DNA of 9,256 nt from Vibrio tasmaniensis 1F-187. GTDB taxonomy: Bacteria; Pseudomonadota; Gammaproteobacteria; Enterobacterales; Vibrionaceae. Each line of letters starts with the position of its first letter. Positions within the stretch are counted from its first letter, which is position 1. Under the pieces are notes generated by a model. That model was given only the letters and a program-made list of their open reading frames with translations, was not told the DNA's origin and did no database searches. Shown here in pieces: positions 1 through 7,463 of this stretch. The translations under genes and the position numbers were made by a program. The DNA is taken from contig NZ_AJZM02000284.1 in NCBI RefSeq assembly GCF_000272405.2, positions 1 to 9,256 of the forward strand. Reading direction: 5' to 3'.

Positions 1-645
1 GCCAGTACGCAAGCGGTAGTCGATTCGTGATTCATCACATTCAACCGCGATCATTGAGAAGCCAGCCATTGTCGCAGCAAGAGGTTGAGCACCACCCATG
101 CCGCCAAGACCACCCGTTAGAACCCACTTGCCGTTTGCTTCGCCTTGGAAGTGCTTTTTCGCGATAGCAACAAACGTTTCATAAGTACCTTGAACGATGC
201 CTTGTGAGCCAATGTAAATCCAGCTGCCTGCTGTCATCTGTCCGTACATCATCAAGCCTTCTTTATCGAGCTCGTTGAAGTGCTCCCAGTTCGCCCAGTG
301 TGGAACAAGGTTAGAATTCGCGATCAGTACGCGGGGTGCGTTTTTATGAGTCGGGAACACGCCAACAGGTTTACCTGATTGAACAAGTAACGTTTGGTCG
401 TCTTCTAAACGCTCTAATACTTCAACAATCTTGTCATAGCATTTCCAATCACGTGCCGCGCGACCAATACCGCCATACACAACCAGTGCATGTGGATGTT
501 CTGCCACATCAGGGTCTAGGTTGTTCATCAGCATACGCAGTGGTGCTTCTGTTAACCAAGATTTAGCGCGCAAAGTGGTGCCATGAGGTGCGCGAATTTC
601 GCGAGTCGTGTCGAGACGAGGGTCACTGTTGTGGTGTTCCGTCAT
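1..645 (-). CDS. hutU: Urocanate hydratase (urocanase), 5' part, runs off the left edge
   Basis: HutU hydrates urocanate to imidazolone propionate, the second step of histidine degradation, in the cytoplasm with tightly bound NAD+. The first 215 codons are present, reading from an ATG at 645-643 that is preceded by a good ribosome binding site (AAGGAA). The frame stays open to base 1, so the rest of the protein (the family is about 555 residues) is outside the window. Visible family marks include an N-terminal '[16 protein letters not shown]' stretch (residues 16-30), '[11 protein letters not shown]' (57-67) and the glycine-rich NAD+-binding segment '[12 protein letters not shown]' (177-188). 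It is the last hut gene seen in the operon, 78 bp after hutG, and hutH is expected next to the left. Identification is by recognition of these motifs and by context. Confidence 0.96.
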   Translation of the reverse strand, partial: MTEHHNSDPRLDTTREIRAPHGTTLRAKSWLTEAPLRMLMNNLDPDVAEHPHALVVYGGIGRAARDWKCYDKIVEVLERLEDDQTLLVQSGKPVGVFPTHKNAPRVLIANSNLVPHWANWEHFNELDKEGLMMYGQMTAGSWIYIGSQGIVQGTYETFVAIAKKHFQGEANGKWVLTGGLGGMGGAQPLAATMAGFSMIAVECDESRIDYRLRTG

Positions 646-675
646 TTTGGAATTCCTTCTGTTTCACGTTATATC

Positions 676-709
676 GTTGTAGTTGTAGTTGTAGTTGTAG
701 TTGTAGTTA
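676..709. repeat. Hexanucleotide tandem repeat (GTTGTA)5.5 between hutG and hutU
   Basis: Five exact tandem copies of GTTGTA (676-705) are followed by a partial sixth copy (706-709). On the coding strand of the operon this reads as repeated AACTAC units in the 78-bp gap between the hutG stop codon and the hutU start. It is not translated in either gene. A perfect short-unit array like this can gain or lose units by replication slippage, which would change the spacing between the two genes by 6 bp steps. Any effect on expression is conjecture. Confidence 0.95.
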
Positions 710-723
710 TCGGTATAGCTGGA

Positions 724-1770
724 TTAGTCGCTGGCCATTGCACTGGCTATATCCCAACACAAACGTGCCGCCAATCGAGCCGTTTGACCATCGATGTCGT
801 AGTCTGGGTTGTATTCCGCAATGTCCGCGATAATGAGTTTTTCACTGTGTTTGAAAATCTGCTCTAGAAAAGGAGCGAGCGCTTCATAGCTCACGCCTCT
901 TGCCGCTGGTGCACTTACGCCCGACGCAGTCGCCGCGGGGAATACATCTAGATCAATGGTGAGATAGAGGTAATCACACTCAGCGATGAATTTTTGCAAC
1001 TTAACCAGTTGAGCGACTTGGTTAACTTGGGTCATGTTGCGGTCGTGTTCATACCAAACACCCAGTTGGTCAGCTTTGTTAAACAGTGCTTTGGTATTGC
1101 TGGCCGCGCTAACGCCAAGACAAGCGTAATGAAACGGCCATTGATGCTTGTGGCAGTAATCGCTGATTTGATTAAAAGGCGTACCTGAACTGGGTTTAAC
1201 ATCAGCAATGTCGCTTTCGAATTCTCGAAGATCAAAATGAGCATCAAAGTTAACGATGCCTATTTTAGGTTTGCGTGCAGGCTGATCTTTATCAAGGCGT
1301 TCCGTTTGATGTAAATGCTCAGCGAGCCCTTGGAACGATGCCCAAGCAACTTCGTGACCACCGCCAAGGGTAATCACTTTGTTGGTTGATAAAGCATTGG
1401 CAATCACAGAAGCACACTGTTTTTGACTGACTTCGAGCTGACCATCATTGCACTCGATATCACCAAGGTCAGCGATGTGTGCGTCACTGTGCCAAGTCAT
1501 ATTAGCTAACGCTTGACGAATCAGGTTGGGTGCTTGTTTCGCGCCCACTCGACCTTTGTTTCTTGCAACGCCTGCATCGCTGGCAAAGCCTACCAAGGCG
1601 ATTGCGCGGTCATTCAGCTCGTCACTTAAATCACTATGTTGCACTTGTTTGGTAATGTGATGAACGCGTGTACCGAGTGCGCCATCTTCAAGATCATTAC
1701 GCCCTGTCCACACAAAGTTATGTACGGTTTTTGTGTTCTCTTGAATACCGTTGGATTTAGATTGAGTCAT
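724..1770 (-). CDS. hutG: Formimidoylglutamase
   Basis: HutG hydrolyses N-formimidoyl-L-glutamate to glutamate and formamide, the last step of this version of the histidine pathway. It belongs to the arginase/ureohydrolase family with a binuclear Mn centre. I chose the ATG at 1770-1768 (348 residues) because GAGGTG sits just upstream. A longer frame to 1818 adds 16 residues that lie inside hutI and have no ribosome binding site of their own. The metal-binding motifs are all present: GGGHE at 136-140, NFDAHFD at 174-180 and TIDLDVF at 271-277, followed by SAPAARG (286-292). The start overlaps the hutI 3' end by 14 bp, which suggests translational coupling. The length is close to that expected for the family. 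Confidence 0.96.
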   Translation of the reverse strand: MTQSKSNGIQENTKTVHNFVWTGRNDLEDGALGTRVHHITKQVQHSDLSDELNDRAIALVGFASDAGVARNKGRVGAKQAPNLIRQALANMTWHSDAHIADLGDIECNDGQLEVSQKQCASVIANALSTNKVITLGGGHEVAWASFQGLAEHLHQTERLDKDQPARKPKIGIVNFDAHFDLREFESDIADVKPSSGTPFNQISDYCHKHQWPFHYACLGVSAASNTKALFNKADQLGVWYEHDRNMTQVNQVAQLVKLQKFIAECDYLYLTIDLDVFPAATASGVSAPAARGVSYEALAPFLEQIFKHSEKLIIADIAEYNPDYDIDGQTARLAARLCWDIASAMASD

Positions 1771-3007
1771 GACACACCTCGCCATTAACAATGCGTTTAT
1801 GAAGATGAGGAACACCAACTTGATAGCTTAAGTCGGCAGGGTGATCGATATTCCAGATAGCTAAATCAGCGGCATAACCCACTTCGATTTTGCCTTTGGT
1901 TTGTGAGTCGCCAATGGCGGCCGCAGCGTTACAAGTTACACCGCGTAGCGCTTCTTCAGGCGTTGTGCCAAATAGGGTGCAGCTCATGTTCATCATCAGT
2001 GTTAAATCAGCAAAGGGAGACGTGCCGGGGTTTAAGTCGGTCGCGATCGCCATTGGAATGTTGTGTTCACGAAGTAGGGCGACGGGCGGCTGTTGAGTCT
2101 CTTTCAGGAAGTAGAAAGCACCGGGTAGCAAGGTGGCAACTGTGCCTGATTCTGCCAGTGCTTTTACTCCGGTTTCATCAAGGTATTCAACATGGTCAAC
2201 AGAGAGTGCGTCGTATTTTGCTGCAAGTGCGCTGCCACCCATATTCGAGAGTTGTTCAGTGTGGCCTTTAATCGCTAGCCCATGCTTTTTGGCTGCTGCA
2301 AATACACGTTCGGTTTGTTCAAGGTTGAAGCCGATAGATTCACAGAACACGTCAACCGCATCGGCTAGGCCTTGCTCTGCAGCTTTAGGAATGATCTCTT
2401 GGCAAACCAGATCGATATAGCTGTCCGGTTGTTCTTTATATTCGGGTGGCACAGCATGGGCTGCAAGGAGAGTGGTGGTGATCTTAATTCGGCGATGATT
2501 CTCTAACGCTTTGGCTGCACGTAACATCTTGAGCTCATCTTCAAGAGTTAAACCATAGCCGGATTTTACTTCGATGCTGGTTACGCCACTTCTTAGTAGG
2601 CCATCGAGCCTAGGTAGTGCCATTTCAACCAGTTCAGACTCTTGTGCTGCGCGCGTTGCGGTTACTGTCGCTAAAATACCACCGCCTTGCTTGGCGATGT
2701 CGGTGTAAGACACACCATTCAAACGCTGCTCAAACTCGTTGGCACGATTACCTGCAAATACAAGGTGGGTGTGGCAATCAATCAGCCCTGGGGTGACTAA
2801 CTTGTTCTTGCAATCATAGGTGATGTAATCCAAAGAATCATCAACACTTACTTGTTCTAACTCAGAAGCAAGTACGCCTTGGTTTGAACAAGAGATGGAC
2901 ACGATTTTACCGCTTTCGATAACGATATCTTGAGGGGAAGAGGGCTGATAACCATCGGCTCCCGAGCTCATGGAGACCACTCGTGCGTTTTTGAGGATCA
3001 AATTCAT
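1757..3007 (-). CDS. hutI: Imidazolonepropionase
   Basis: HutI opens the ring of 4-imidazolone-5-propionate to give N-formimidoyl-L-glutamate, the third step of histidine degradation. It is a metal-dependent amidohydrolase with a TIM barrel. With the ATG at 3007-3005 as start the protein has 416 residues. AGGTGA lies just upstream; a GTG six bases earlier is part of this ribosome binding site and is a less likely start. Visible motifs are [14 protein letters not shown] with the paired metal-ligand histidines (79 and 81), KSGYGL (148-153), LLAAHAVP with His184, IKGHTEQLS with His249, and the ligand Asp324 in [10 protein letters not shown]. The gene follows hutC after 113 bp that hold a probable HutC operator, and it overlaps hutG. 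It is the first structural gene of the operon as seen here. Confidence 0.97.
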   Translation of the reverse strand: MNLILKNARVVSMSSGADGYQPSSPQDIVIESGKIVSISCSNQGVLASELEQVSVDDSLDYITYDCKNKLVTPGLIDCHTHLVFAGNRANEFEQRLNGVSYTDIAKQGGGILATVTATRAAQESELVEMALPRLDGLLRSGVTSIEVKSGYGLTLEDELKMLRAAKALENHRRIKITTTLLAAHAVPPEYKEQPDSYIDLVCQEIIPKAAEQGLADAVDVFCESIGFNLEQTERVFAAAKKHGLAIKGHTEQLSNMGGSALAAKYDALSVDHVEYLDETGVKALAESGTVATLLPGAFYFLKETQQPPVALLREHNIPMAIATDLNPGTSPFADLTLMMNMSCTLFGTTPEEALRGVTCNAAAAIGDSQTKGKIEVGYAADLAIWNIDHPADLSYQVGVPHLHKRIVNGEVCHDSI

Positions 3008-3032
3008 AATCACCTAGATCTTTGCCAAACAT

Positions 3033-3050
3033 TAAATGTATATACAAATA
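3033..3050 (-). promoter_or_regulatory. Probable HutC operator before hutI
   Basis: The 18-mer TAAATGTATATACAAATA is an imperfect palindrome around TGTATATACA. It matches 14 of 18 positions of a second element before hutC (3845-3862). It resembles the AT-rich TGTATATACA-type operators known for HutC of other proteobacteria. On the minus strand it lies directly after a possible promoter (-35 TTGATT at 3077-3072, 17-bp spacer, weak -10 TATTTA at 3054-3049), so bound repressor would cover the expected start of transcription. The promoter elements are only a guess; the operator is more secure. Confidence 0.75.
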
Positions 3051-3088
3051 AATAGGCTAAACGCTAACCCGAATCAAGTTGATGTTGC

Positions 3089-3108
3089 AAAAATGTGATC
3101 GGCGATCA
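3089..3108 (-). terminator. Weak possible terminator after hutC
   Basis: Reading on the minus strand after the hutC stop, TGATC-GCC-GATCA forms a five-bp stem with a three-base loop, followed by CATTTTT. The stem is short and only half GC, so it would be a weak or partial terminator. It would allow hutC and hutI to be transcribed partly independently, which fits the separate operator in front of hutI. Confidence 0.3.
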
Positions 3109-3120
3109 GGATGATGTTCT

Positions 3121-3834
3121 TTAATCTAGAAGTATCTTGGAGCTTAATTTGTACTTAGAACCAGGATGGTAGAGTAATGTAAAGCTGATTAGGCGCTCTT
3201 TGCTCCACGTTCTTCTATTCAAAAGTAGGCAAGGCTCTGATTCAGAAAGTTTTAGTGACGTTCTGATTTGAGAGTCAGGAATAATGGCTTCAACCGTATG
3301 CTCGATAGCACTCAACGGACAGCTTTTTGAAAGGTATTCGTTGGGTGTAGAGGTTGAAAAGTCTTGCTTTAGATATTTTGGAGCGGCTTGAGAGTTCACC
3401 CAACGCGCTTCCAATTGTATCGGCGCGCTGTCCGCAAAGTGGATGATTTCACTATAGAATACTTCTGCGTTAATCATTACACCTAACCGTGTGGCGGTGC
3501 TTTCATCAGCCTTAATGCTATCGTGTTTGATAACTTGGCTAGTATACGTTTGGCCTCGGTCTTTGATCTCTTGCGCTATGTTGTTGATATCAAGCAGCGG
3601 AGATTGCGCTTTTTCGTCTGGTTCACAAACAAAAGTCCCCAGTCTTGGTTTCCTGATGAGCTTGCCTTCAGACACCAGATCTCGAATGGCTTTATTGACC
3701 GTCATTCGACTCACATTGAACTGCTCTGTGAGTTCGAGTTCTGTGGTTATCTGGTAACCCACTGGCCAGTGACCATTGTTGATCTTGTCATCTATGAACT
3801 GTTTTATCTGAAGGTAGAGCGGCGCTTTCGACAT
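3121..3834 (-). CDS. hutC: Histidine utilization repressor, GntR/HutC family
   Basis: HutC represses the hut genes and is released by urocanate. The 237-residue protein has a GntR-type winged helix-turn-helix at about residues 1-70 ('TELELTEQFNVSRMTVNKAI' at 31-50, then 'LVSEGKLIRKPRLGTFV'), followed by a UTRA ligand-binding domain from about residue 85 to the end. The ATG at 3834-3832 has AAGG seven bases upstream. Length and domain order are normal for the family. A palindromic element at 3845-3862 lies immediately before the ribosome binding site and resembles the one before hutI, so the gene probably controls itself. The UTRA sequence looks rather divergent, but the position beside hutI makes the assignment firm. 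Confidence 0.93.
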   Translation of the reverse strand: MSKAPLYLQIKQFIDDKINNGHWPVGYQITTELELTEQFNVSRMTVNKAIRDLVSEGKLIRKPRLGTFVCEPDEKAQSPLLDINNIAQEIKDRGQTYTSQVIKHDSIKADESTATRLGVMINAEVFYSEIIHFADSAPIQLEARWVNSQAAPKYLKQDFSTSTPNEYLSKSCPLSAIEHTVEAIIPDSQIRTSLKLSESEPCLLLNRRTWSKERLISFTLLYHPGSKYKLSSKILLD

Positions 3835-3844
3835 AGTGAAACCT

Positions 3845-3862
3845 TATTTGACTATACAAATA
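3845..3862 (-). promoter_or_regulatory. Probable HutC operator before hutC (autoregulation)
   Basis: TATTTGACTATACAAATA has perfect six-base arms (TATTTG / CAAATA) and shares 14 of 18 positions with the element before hutI, including the identical right half TATACAAATA. It sits 10 bp before the hutC start, next to its ribosome binding site. A TATAGT on the minus strand within it could be a -10 box, but no good -35 is seen at the right distance. The divergent gene at 4016 starts about 150 bp away and may or may not be affected. Confidence 0.7.
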
Positions 3863-4015
3863 GAGTAACGGAATTTTTCACGATTTCAACATTTCCTCGG
3901 GCAATGTGACCTTATTCAACATAGATAGGGCAAATTGCTTGATTCTGTGAGGCAAGTGTCGCAAATTGTCACGCAATAACTATTCGTAAATCAGATAATT
4001 AGGAAGGGAAATAAT

Positions 4016-4759
4016 ATGTTTAAGAAATTAAAGGCCTCGTTGGGCATCGGTGCAGCAAAGGTTGATACCGTCTTAGATAATATTGAAGTTTTCCAAGGTG
4101 GAGAGTTGTCTGGCAATGTTCACATTGTTGGCGGCGACGTTGAGCAACAAATCGACTTGATTAACTTGGTTCTCAACACAGAAGTAAAAGTAGAAACGGA
4201 AGACAGTACCAGCTACGAAACCTTTTCACTGGGTCGTATTCAAGCGGTAGAGCCTTTCGTTATCCAACCGGGCGAAACCAAACTGGTTCCATTCCGTCTT
4301 AAGTTAAATGATGAAACGCCAGTCACCGCGTTGAACGCGCAAATGAATCAATGCCATGTATGGGTTGAAACCAACCTAGATATCGGTTTCGCGATTGACC
4401 CTAAAGACCGTGACTTCATCTCCGTACACCCATTGCCAACGGTCGCTAAAATTATCCAAGGTGTTGAAGCATCGGGTATGGCAATGGTGAAAGCAGACGT
4501 AGAGAAGGGTTTCTTGAAAGGCAACAGCTTTGCTTCTCGTTCGGGCTGTTACCAAGAGATTGAATTTCGTAGCGGCGGTTTCATGAATAACAAAGAGATC
4601 GAGCTATCATTCATCGTTGAAGGCTCAATGGTTCACTGCTTAGCAGAAATCGATCGCTCAATGAGCTTCCGTGGCGATCAATATATCTCATTCAGCTTGC
4701 CTGCTAACGCGGCCGATTCTGACATTCGCAACGCAGTCTCAAGAATCATGAGTGCGTAG
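4016..4759 (+). CDS. Spo0M-family protein (arrestin-like fold)
   Basis: The 247-residue protein matches the SpoOM family throughout: an N-terminal 'MFKKLKASLGIGAAKVDTVL' start, 'GGELSGNVHIVGGDVEQQI' (28-46), and the 'FRLKLNDETPVT' and 'VWVETNLDIGFAIDPKDRD' segments. In Bacillus, Spo0M affects sporulation and cell-cycle control and has an arrestin-like beta-sandwich fold. In a non-sporulating bacterium such as Vibrio its role is unknown. There is no signal peptide or membrane segment, so it is probably cytoplasmic. The ribosome binding site AGGAAGGGAA (4001-4010) is strong and decides the start. It is divergent from hutC and is followed by a terminator, so it is likely a single-gene unit unrelated to histidine use. 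Confidence 0.92.
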   Translation: MFKKLKASLGIGAAKVDTVLDNIEVFQGGELSGNVHIVGGDVEQQIDLINLVLNTEVKVETEDSTSYETFSLGRIQAVEPFVIQPGETKLVPFRLKLNDETPVTALNAQMNQCHVWVETNLDIGFAIDPKDRDFISVHPLPTVAKIIQGVEASGMAMVKADVEKGFLKGNSFASRSGCYQEIEFRSGGFMNNKEIELSFIVEGSMVHCLAEIDRSMSFRGDQYISFSLPANAADSDIRNAVSRIMSA

Positions 4760-4794
4760 TTGCTCTGACTTATATAGAAATAACATAGTATTCC

Positions 4795-4823
4795 AAAGTC
4801 GAATTTAACCGTTCGACTTTTTT
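4795..4823 (+). terminator. Rho-independent terminator after the Spo0M-like gene
   Basis: AAAGTCGAA (4795-4803) and TTCGACTTT (4812-4820) form a perfect nine-bp stem with an eight-base loop. The T-run continues to 4823, followed by GTTT. It lies 36 bp after the spo0M-like stop codon. In the other direction the stem ends in TTTGG, so it is mainly a plus-strand terminator. Confidence 0.85.
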
Positions 4824-4855
4824 GTTTCTGCCATTTACCACTGATGACGATAGGC

Positions 4856-5119
4856 CTATTGGAAGGTCACATCGGTGGAGTTGTTCATGTTGAAGATGTT
4901 CTCGATAACGGATATCTCGACCGCTGAGCGTTGCATGAGATAGCGATACCCAAACATCACTTCATTCGCGGCTTCTGAAAATTCAGTGTCACCGTCTTCA
5001 TACCAACGATACTCAAGGTGCAACTCGTGGTGTGATATCCCCCCATTCAGGGCCAAATTATAATAAGAGATTTTGGAGGAACTGAGTTCCAATATCTTAA
5101 GTTGTGAGTTTTGATACAT
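4856..5119 (-). CDS. Small hypothetical protein, 87 residues
   Basis: I do not recognise this ORF. It runs from ATG at 5119-5117 to TAG at 4858-4856 and converges with the Spo0M-like gene. The protein has no signal peptide, membrane segment or cysteine. It is fairly acidic in its middle ('YRWYEDGDTEFSEAANEV', about 38-55) and ends in 'MNNSTDVTFQ'. The amino acid make-up looks like a real soluble protein rather than a shadow frame, and no competing ORF covers this stretch. Against it, the ribosome binding site is poor (no clear AGGA before the ATG) and no promoter stands out. It may be a genuine small gene or a remnant of a larger one. Confidence 0.45.
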   Translation of the reverse strand: MYQNSQLKILELSSSKISYYNLALNGGISHHELHLEYRWYEDGDTEFSEAANEVMFGYRYLMQRSAVEISVIENIFNMNNSTDVTFQ

Positions 5120-5199
5120 GTTGGTTAGAACTTATAGGAACCTAGAGGAATATCATGTATTTTTATAGCAATTCATTATATTAAAATCAAAGAGATAGC

Positions 5200-5293
5200 A
5201 TGGGCTGTAAGACTATTGGGACAAGTTGGTATCCGTTACGTGAATCTATGTTTGCTAAACGAGCAGATAAAACACTCGTTAGTGAAAAAAAAG
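5200..5293 (+). other. Probable 5' end of the HNH nuclease gene, in a different frame
   Basis: An ORF from ATG 5200, with AAAGAGAT just upstream, reads MGCKTIGTSWYPLRESMFAK and so on for 31 codons up to GAA AAA AAA at 5284-5292. It then runs into non-conserved-looking sequence and stops at 5341-5343. The nuclease frame is open from just after a TGA at 5283-5285 and reads 'SGLPSELHEFFGIDTT' directly before its nominal GTG at 5340. Joining the two by a -1 shift in the eight A's (5285-5292) gives a continuous 426-residue protein. Either the ribosome or polymerase slips here, or an A was lost or gained. Confidence 0.7.
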
Positions 5294-5339
5294 TGGGCTT
5301 CCTAGTGAGCTCCATGAGTTTTTTGGCATTGATACAACA

Positions 5340-6479
5340 GTGAAAAGGCAGGTTGTCGAGCTGGAAGTCAACGGTAAGCTGATAAGCGCAAATGTTACGC
5401 AAAAAGACCCGTCTAGGTATCAAATAGACCTAAGTTCGATTATTGCTGAGTTATCTCCTCTGAAGTTCGAAATTGACAAAGAAGCACTGATTTTCGAGAA
5501 GCATGCATCCAAAATTGAGGTTCGCCTCTCTAACCTAGATTTGATATATCAAAATTACTTTTTTAAGAGCCTGGAAGAGTGGCACTCGAAACGTCTTCAA
5601 TGGGCAATGCAGAAACAGGGTGAAATCGTACCTTGGAAAGATATAAATCAATCTGATTTCATGATTTGCTCAACGGCGAAAGGTATATATAAGCCCAAAG
5701 ATATGCCTTTTGCATTGTCAGTAAAGCAAACGTTAAGTAGTCCATATGCAGATGAATTACCCGTTTATGATGAAGATGGGAATTGGAGCTATAAGTATTA
5801 CCAAGAAGGTGAACCAAATTCTAAGGCCGATAATTATGCGACCAATCAAGGTCTAAATTACTGCAAGCTGAATAATATCCCTGTTGTAGTTTGCATTCAG
5901 GAAGCTAAAAAGCCGCAACCTGTAACGTATAAGATTGTGGGTATTGGTCGAGTTGCGTCTTGGAAGGATGGAATTTTTACCATTCAAAGTATCAACACTC
6001 TCACGTATAAACGTCATCAAGATTTAGCTATTGATAAGATCTCTGATTCACAAAGTGCGAATAACCAATATGACCCGAGAGATGAACAAGATGGCCGTGA
6101 ACGAGCTTATCGACAGATAGTCGCAAGACGCGGTCAGGCTGCTTTCAGACGTTCATTGTTAAGAGCTTATAACTCTCGTTGTGCCATTACTGGAACAAGC
6201 ATTGAAGGTGTTCTGGAGGCTGCTCATATAACGCCATATAACGGCGCTGATTCAAACCATGTTACCAATGGCATTCTATTACGAGCTGAGATACATACTT
6301 TATGGGATCTGGACTTATTAGCTATTGACGAAGAGACATACACGGTCCTGATTGCCGATGAGCTTAAAGGTAGTGTCTATTCTGATTTGAAAGGGAAGGC
6401 GGTGTCATTACCTGAAGACGTAAATGACAGACCTTCTAAAGCTTGCTTATCTATACATCGTAATACTTTTGGTCTGTAG
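5340..6479 (+). CDS. HNH endonuclease with upstream recognition-type domain (restriction-like)
   Basis: A 379-residue frame opens at a GTG (5340) that has no ribosome binding site; the real start is probably ATG 5200 in another frame. The C-terminal third is an HNH nuclease of the HNH_2 type: Cys281 in 'RCAITG', His296 in 'LEAAHITPY', Asn310 and His319 in 'NGILLRAEIHTLWDLDLLAI'. This pattern cuts DNA with a metal ion. The middle (about 105-215: 'STAKGIYKPKDMPFALSVKQ' and 'SPYADELPVYDEDGNW', later 'VGIGRVASWKDGIFTIQ') resembles the module before HNH in restriction-type enzymes; I suspect an SRA/YDG-like modified-base reader but cannot prove it. No methyltransferase is adjacent, which suits a modification-dependent enzyme. 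The catalytic residues are intact, so only the 5' end is in doubt. Confidence 0.88.
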   Translation: MKRQVVELEVNGKLISANVTQKDPSRYQIDLSSIIAELSPLKFEIDKEALIFEKHASKIEVRLSNLDLIYQNYFFKSLEEWHSKRLQWAMQKQGEIVPWKDINQSDFMICSTAKGIYKPKDMPFALSVKQTLSSPYADELPVYDEDGNWSYKYYQEGEPNSKADNYATNQGLNYCKLNNIPVVVCIQEAKKPQPVTYKIVGIGRVASWKDGIFTIQSINTLTYKRHQDLAIDKISDSQSANNQYDPRDEQDGRERAYRQIVARRGQAAFRRSLLRAYNSRCAITGTSIEGVLEAAHITPYNGADSNHVTNGILLRAEIHTLWDLDLLAIDEETYTVLIADELKGSVYSDLKGKAVSLPEDVNDRPSKACLSIHRNTFGL

Positions 6480-6507
6480 GTACCTCTGACGCCTTAAGGG
6501 TTGCAAA

Positions 6508-6538
6508 CGCGGACACACCCCGCGGAATAAAAATTTTT
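6508..6538 (+). terminator. Possible terminator after the HNH gene
   Basis: CGCGG (6508-6512) and CCGCG (6520-6524) form a five-bp GC stem with a seven-base loop, followed by GAATAAAAATTTTTC. The T-run begins nine bases after the stem, too far for a classic terminator, so this is a weak call. Confidence 0.3.
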
Positions 6539-6873
6539 CGGGTCTTATGGTCACCACCACAGTGTAAGCCGTAATTTGATAAATAGGCTTTAGATGTCGA
6601 TCACGTTATGCGTAACGCTTATGTTGATATGATGTGCGTCAATTTGAAGTTCAGCTAATTGCATACTTAGCGCTGGTTGATTGGACTATTTCTGCATTTG
6701 GTTTGCCTTAATCAAGTTATGTCGCAAAAAACAACATAATCTGATCTATGATAGTTGCTACATAGTGCAACCGGCTGTTTTCATGTGGTTAGTTATAAAT
6801 GTGTAATGGCATGAGTGAGAAATGGATGACGGAAATGTAAGTATGCTCTGCGGCGGCTTGCAGTAGATAAAGT

Positions 6874-6880
6874 GTTAGGC
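6874..6880 (+). other. Integron core-like site GTTAGGC at the left end of the cassette array
   Basis: GTTAGGC is a close match to the R' core GTTRRRY, where cassette insertion occurs between G and TT. It lies 19 bp before the first cassette gene, the same arrangement as at the ends of the attC-like sites further right. It may be the end of an eroded attC or of an attI-like site. No convincing partner core is seen upstream, and a seven-base match alone is weak. Confidence 0.5.
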
Positions 6881-6899
6881 TTTTTGTAGGATAATCAGA

Positions 6900-7463
6900 A
6901 TGTGGAATGATGTTGAACAATTAACAAAGATCATAAAATTTATCCCTTACGCTTTTATTTCGTTGGGTTTTGTTGTGGCACTTTCGGGTCAGTTTGTAAA
7001 AGCGAAAGTGGAAGAACGAGTAGTGTTTTTGAAACAAGAAGCAGAAATTACACTTAAGAACACTGCACCTGATTTGGATGTTACGCTGGCTAAGTTTCTG
7101 CCAACAGGTGAACTAGTGCTTCAAATAACCGCGAAAAATGAGACTCCCTTCACTTCAAGTTGGCATATCAAAACAACAAATAATGAGATTGTGTCAGGTA
7201 TACAGTTAGAAAAGCCTGTAAGTACACCAACTCCCGAACAACGAGTATTCTTATTCAAAGCGGGAGTTGATACGAGTAAGATAAAAAACAATTCCCTAGA
7301 GTTAGATTATTTCTACGAATCTAAATACTCGTTAGAGCTTAACCAACCGGATTGCTTAAAGGGAAAAATCACTAAAAAGTATTTTTATGTAAACGGTGAA
7401 GTTTTCCCGATAGAGCAGTTTCATAAAGCCTCAAATCAGCTATCACCAGAATCGCAAGTCTAA
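6900..7463 (+). CDS. Cassette protein with one N-terminal membrane segment, unknown function
   Basis: I do not recognise a family. The 187-residue protein starts at ATG 6900 with AGGA eight bases upstream (6888-6891). After a short start ('MWNDVEQLTK') there is one hydrophobic segment at about residues 11-32, probably a membrane anchor, and then a charged stretch ('KAKVEERVVFLKQEAEI'). The rest looks like a soluble beta-rich domain ('LAKFLPTGELVLQITAKNET', 'SSWHIKTTNNEIVSG'), with a single cysteine near 'PDCLKGK'. Which side of the membrane the domain is on cannot be told. It is the first gene of the cassette array; its stop codon lies inside the left core of the following attC-like site, as is typical of cassettes. 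Confidence 0.8.
   Translation: MWNDVEQLTKIIKFIPYAFISLGFVVALSGQFVKAKVEERVVFLKQEAEITLKNTAPDLDVTLAKFLPTGELVLQITAKNETPFTSSWHIKTTNNEIVSGIQLEKPVSTPTPEQRVFLFKAGVDTSKIKNNSLELDYFYESKYSLELNQPDCLKGKITKKYFYVNGEVFPIEQFHKASNQLSPESQV

Larger units (their letters stand above)
6480..6899 (+). other. Gene-free stretch of about 420 bp
   Basis: No ORF of useful length with a ribosome binding site is seen on either strand. It holds a small GC-rich hairpin (6508-6524), an inverted repeat CGTTA-TGCG-TAACG (6604-6617), a TTATGT/ACATAA hairpin near 6717-6740, and a GTTAGGC core-like site at the right end (6874-6880). The first 130 bp, from ACGCCTTAAGGG (6489-6500) to GTTATGC (6605-6611), have about the length and end pattern of a VCR-type attC. 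The inner stem is not convincing, so this may be one or more decayed attC sites or an ORF-less cassette. Confidence 0.5.

Noticed and set aside
583..867. Plus-strand ORFs with a poly-valine or Cys-Ser repeat over the hutG/hutU gap
   Set aside because: The repeats are just translation of the GTTGTA microsatellite; the frames lie over hutU and hutG on the other strand and have no ribosome binding site.
1890..2420. Several plus-strand ORFs inside hutI
   Set aside because: They are shadows of the strongly supported hutI frame, with overlapping alternative frames and unnatural composition.
3491..3909. Two plus-strand ORFs over hutC
   Set aside because: They are antisense to a clear GntR/UTRA regulator and lack start signals.
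5187..5423. Minus-strand ORF of 78 residues at the start of the HNH gene
   Set aside because: It is antisense to the two joined nuclease frames and has no recognisable features.
6594..6632. Mini-ORF of 12 codons in the gene-free stretch
   Set aside because: No ribosome binding site and no features; most likely chance.
6741..6780. Hairpins such as CTATG/CATAG and GTTGC/GCAAC considered as an inner attC stem
   Set aside because: Arms are only five bp with the wrong spacing for an attC, and no left core pairs with GTTAGGC.
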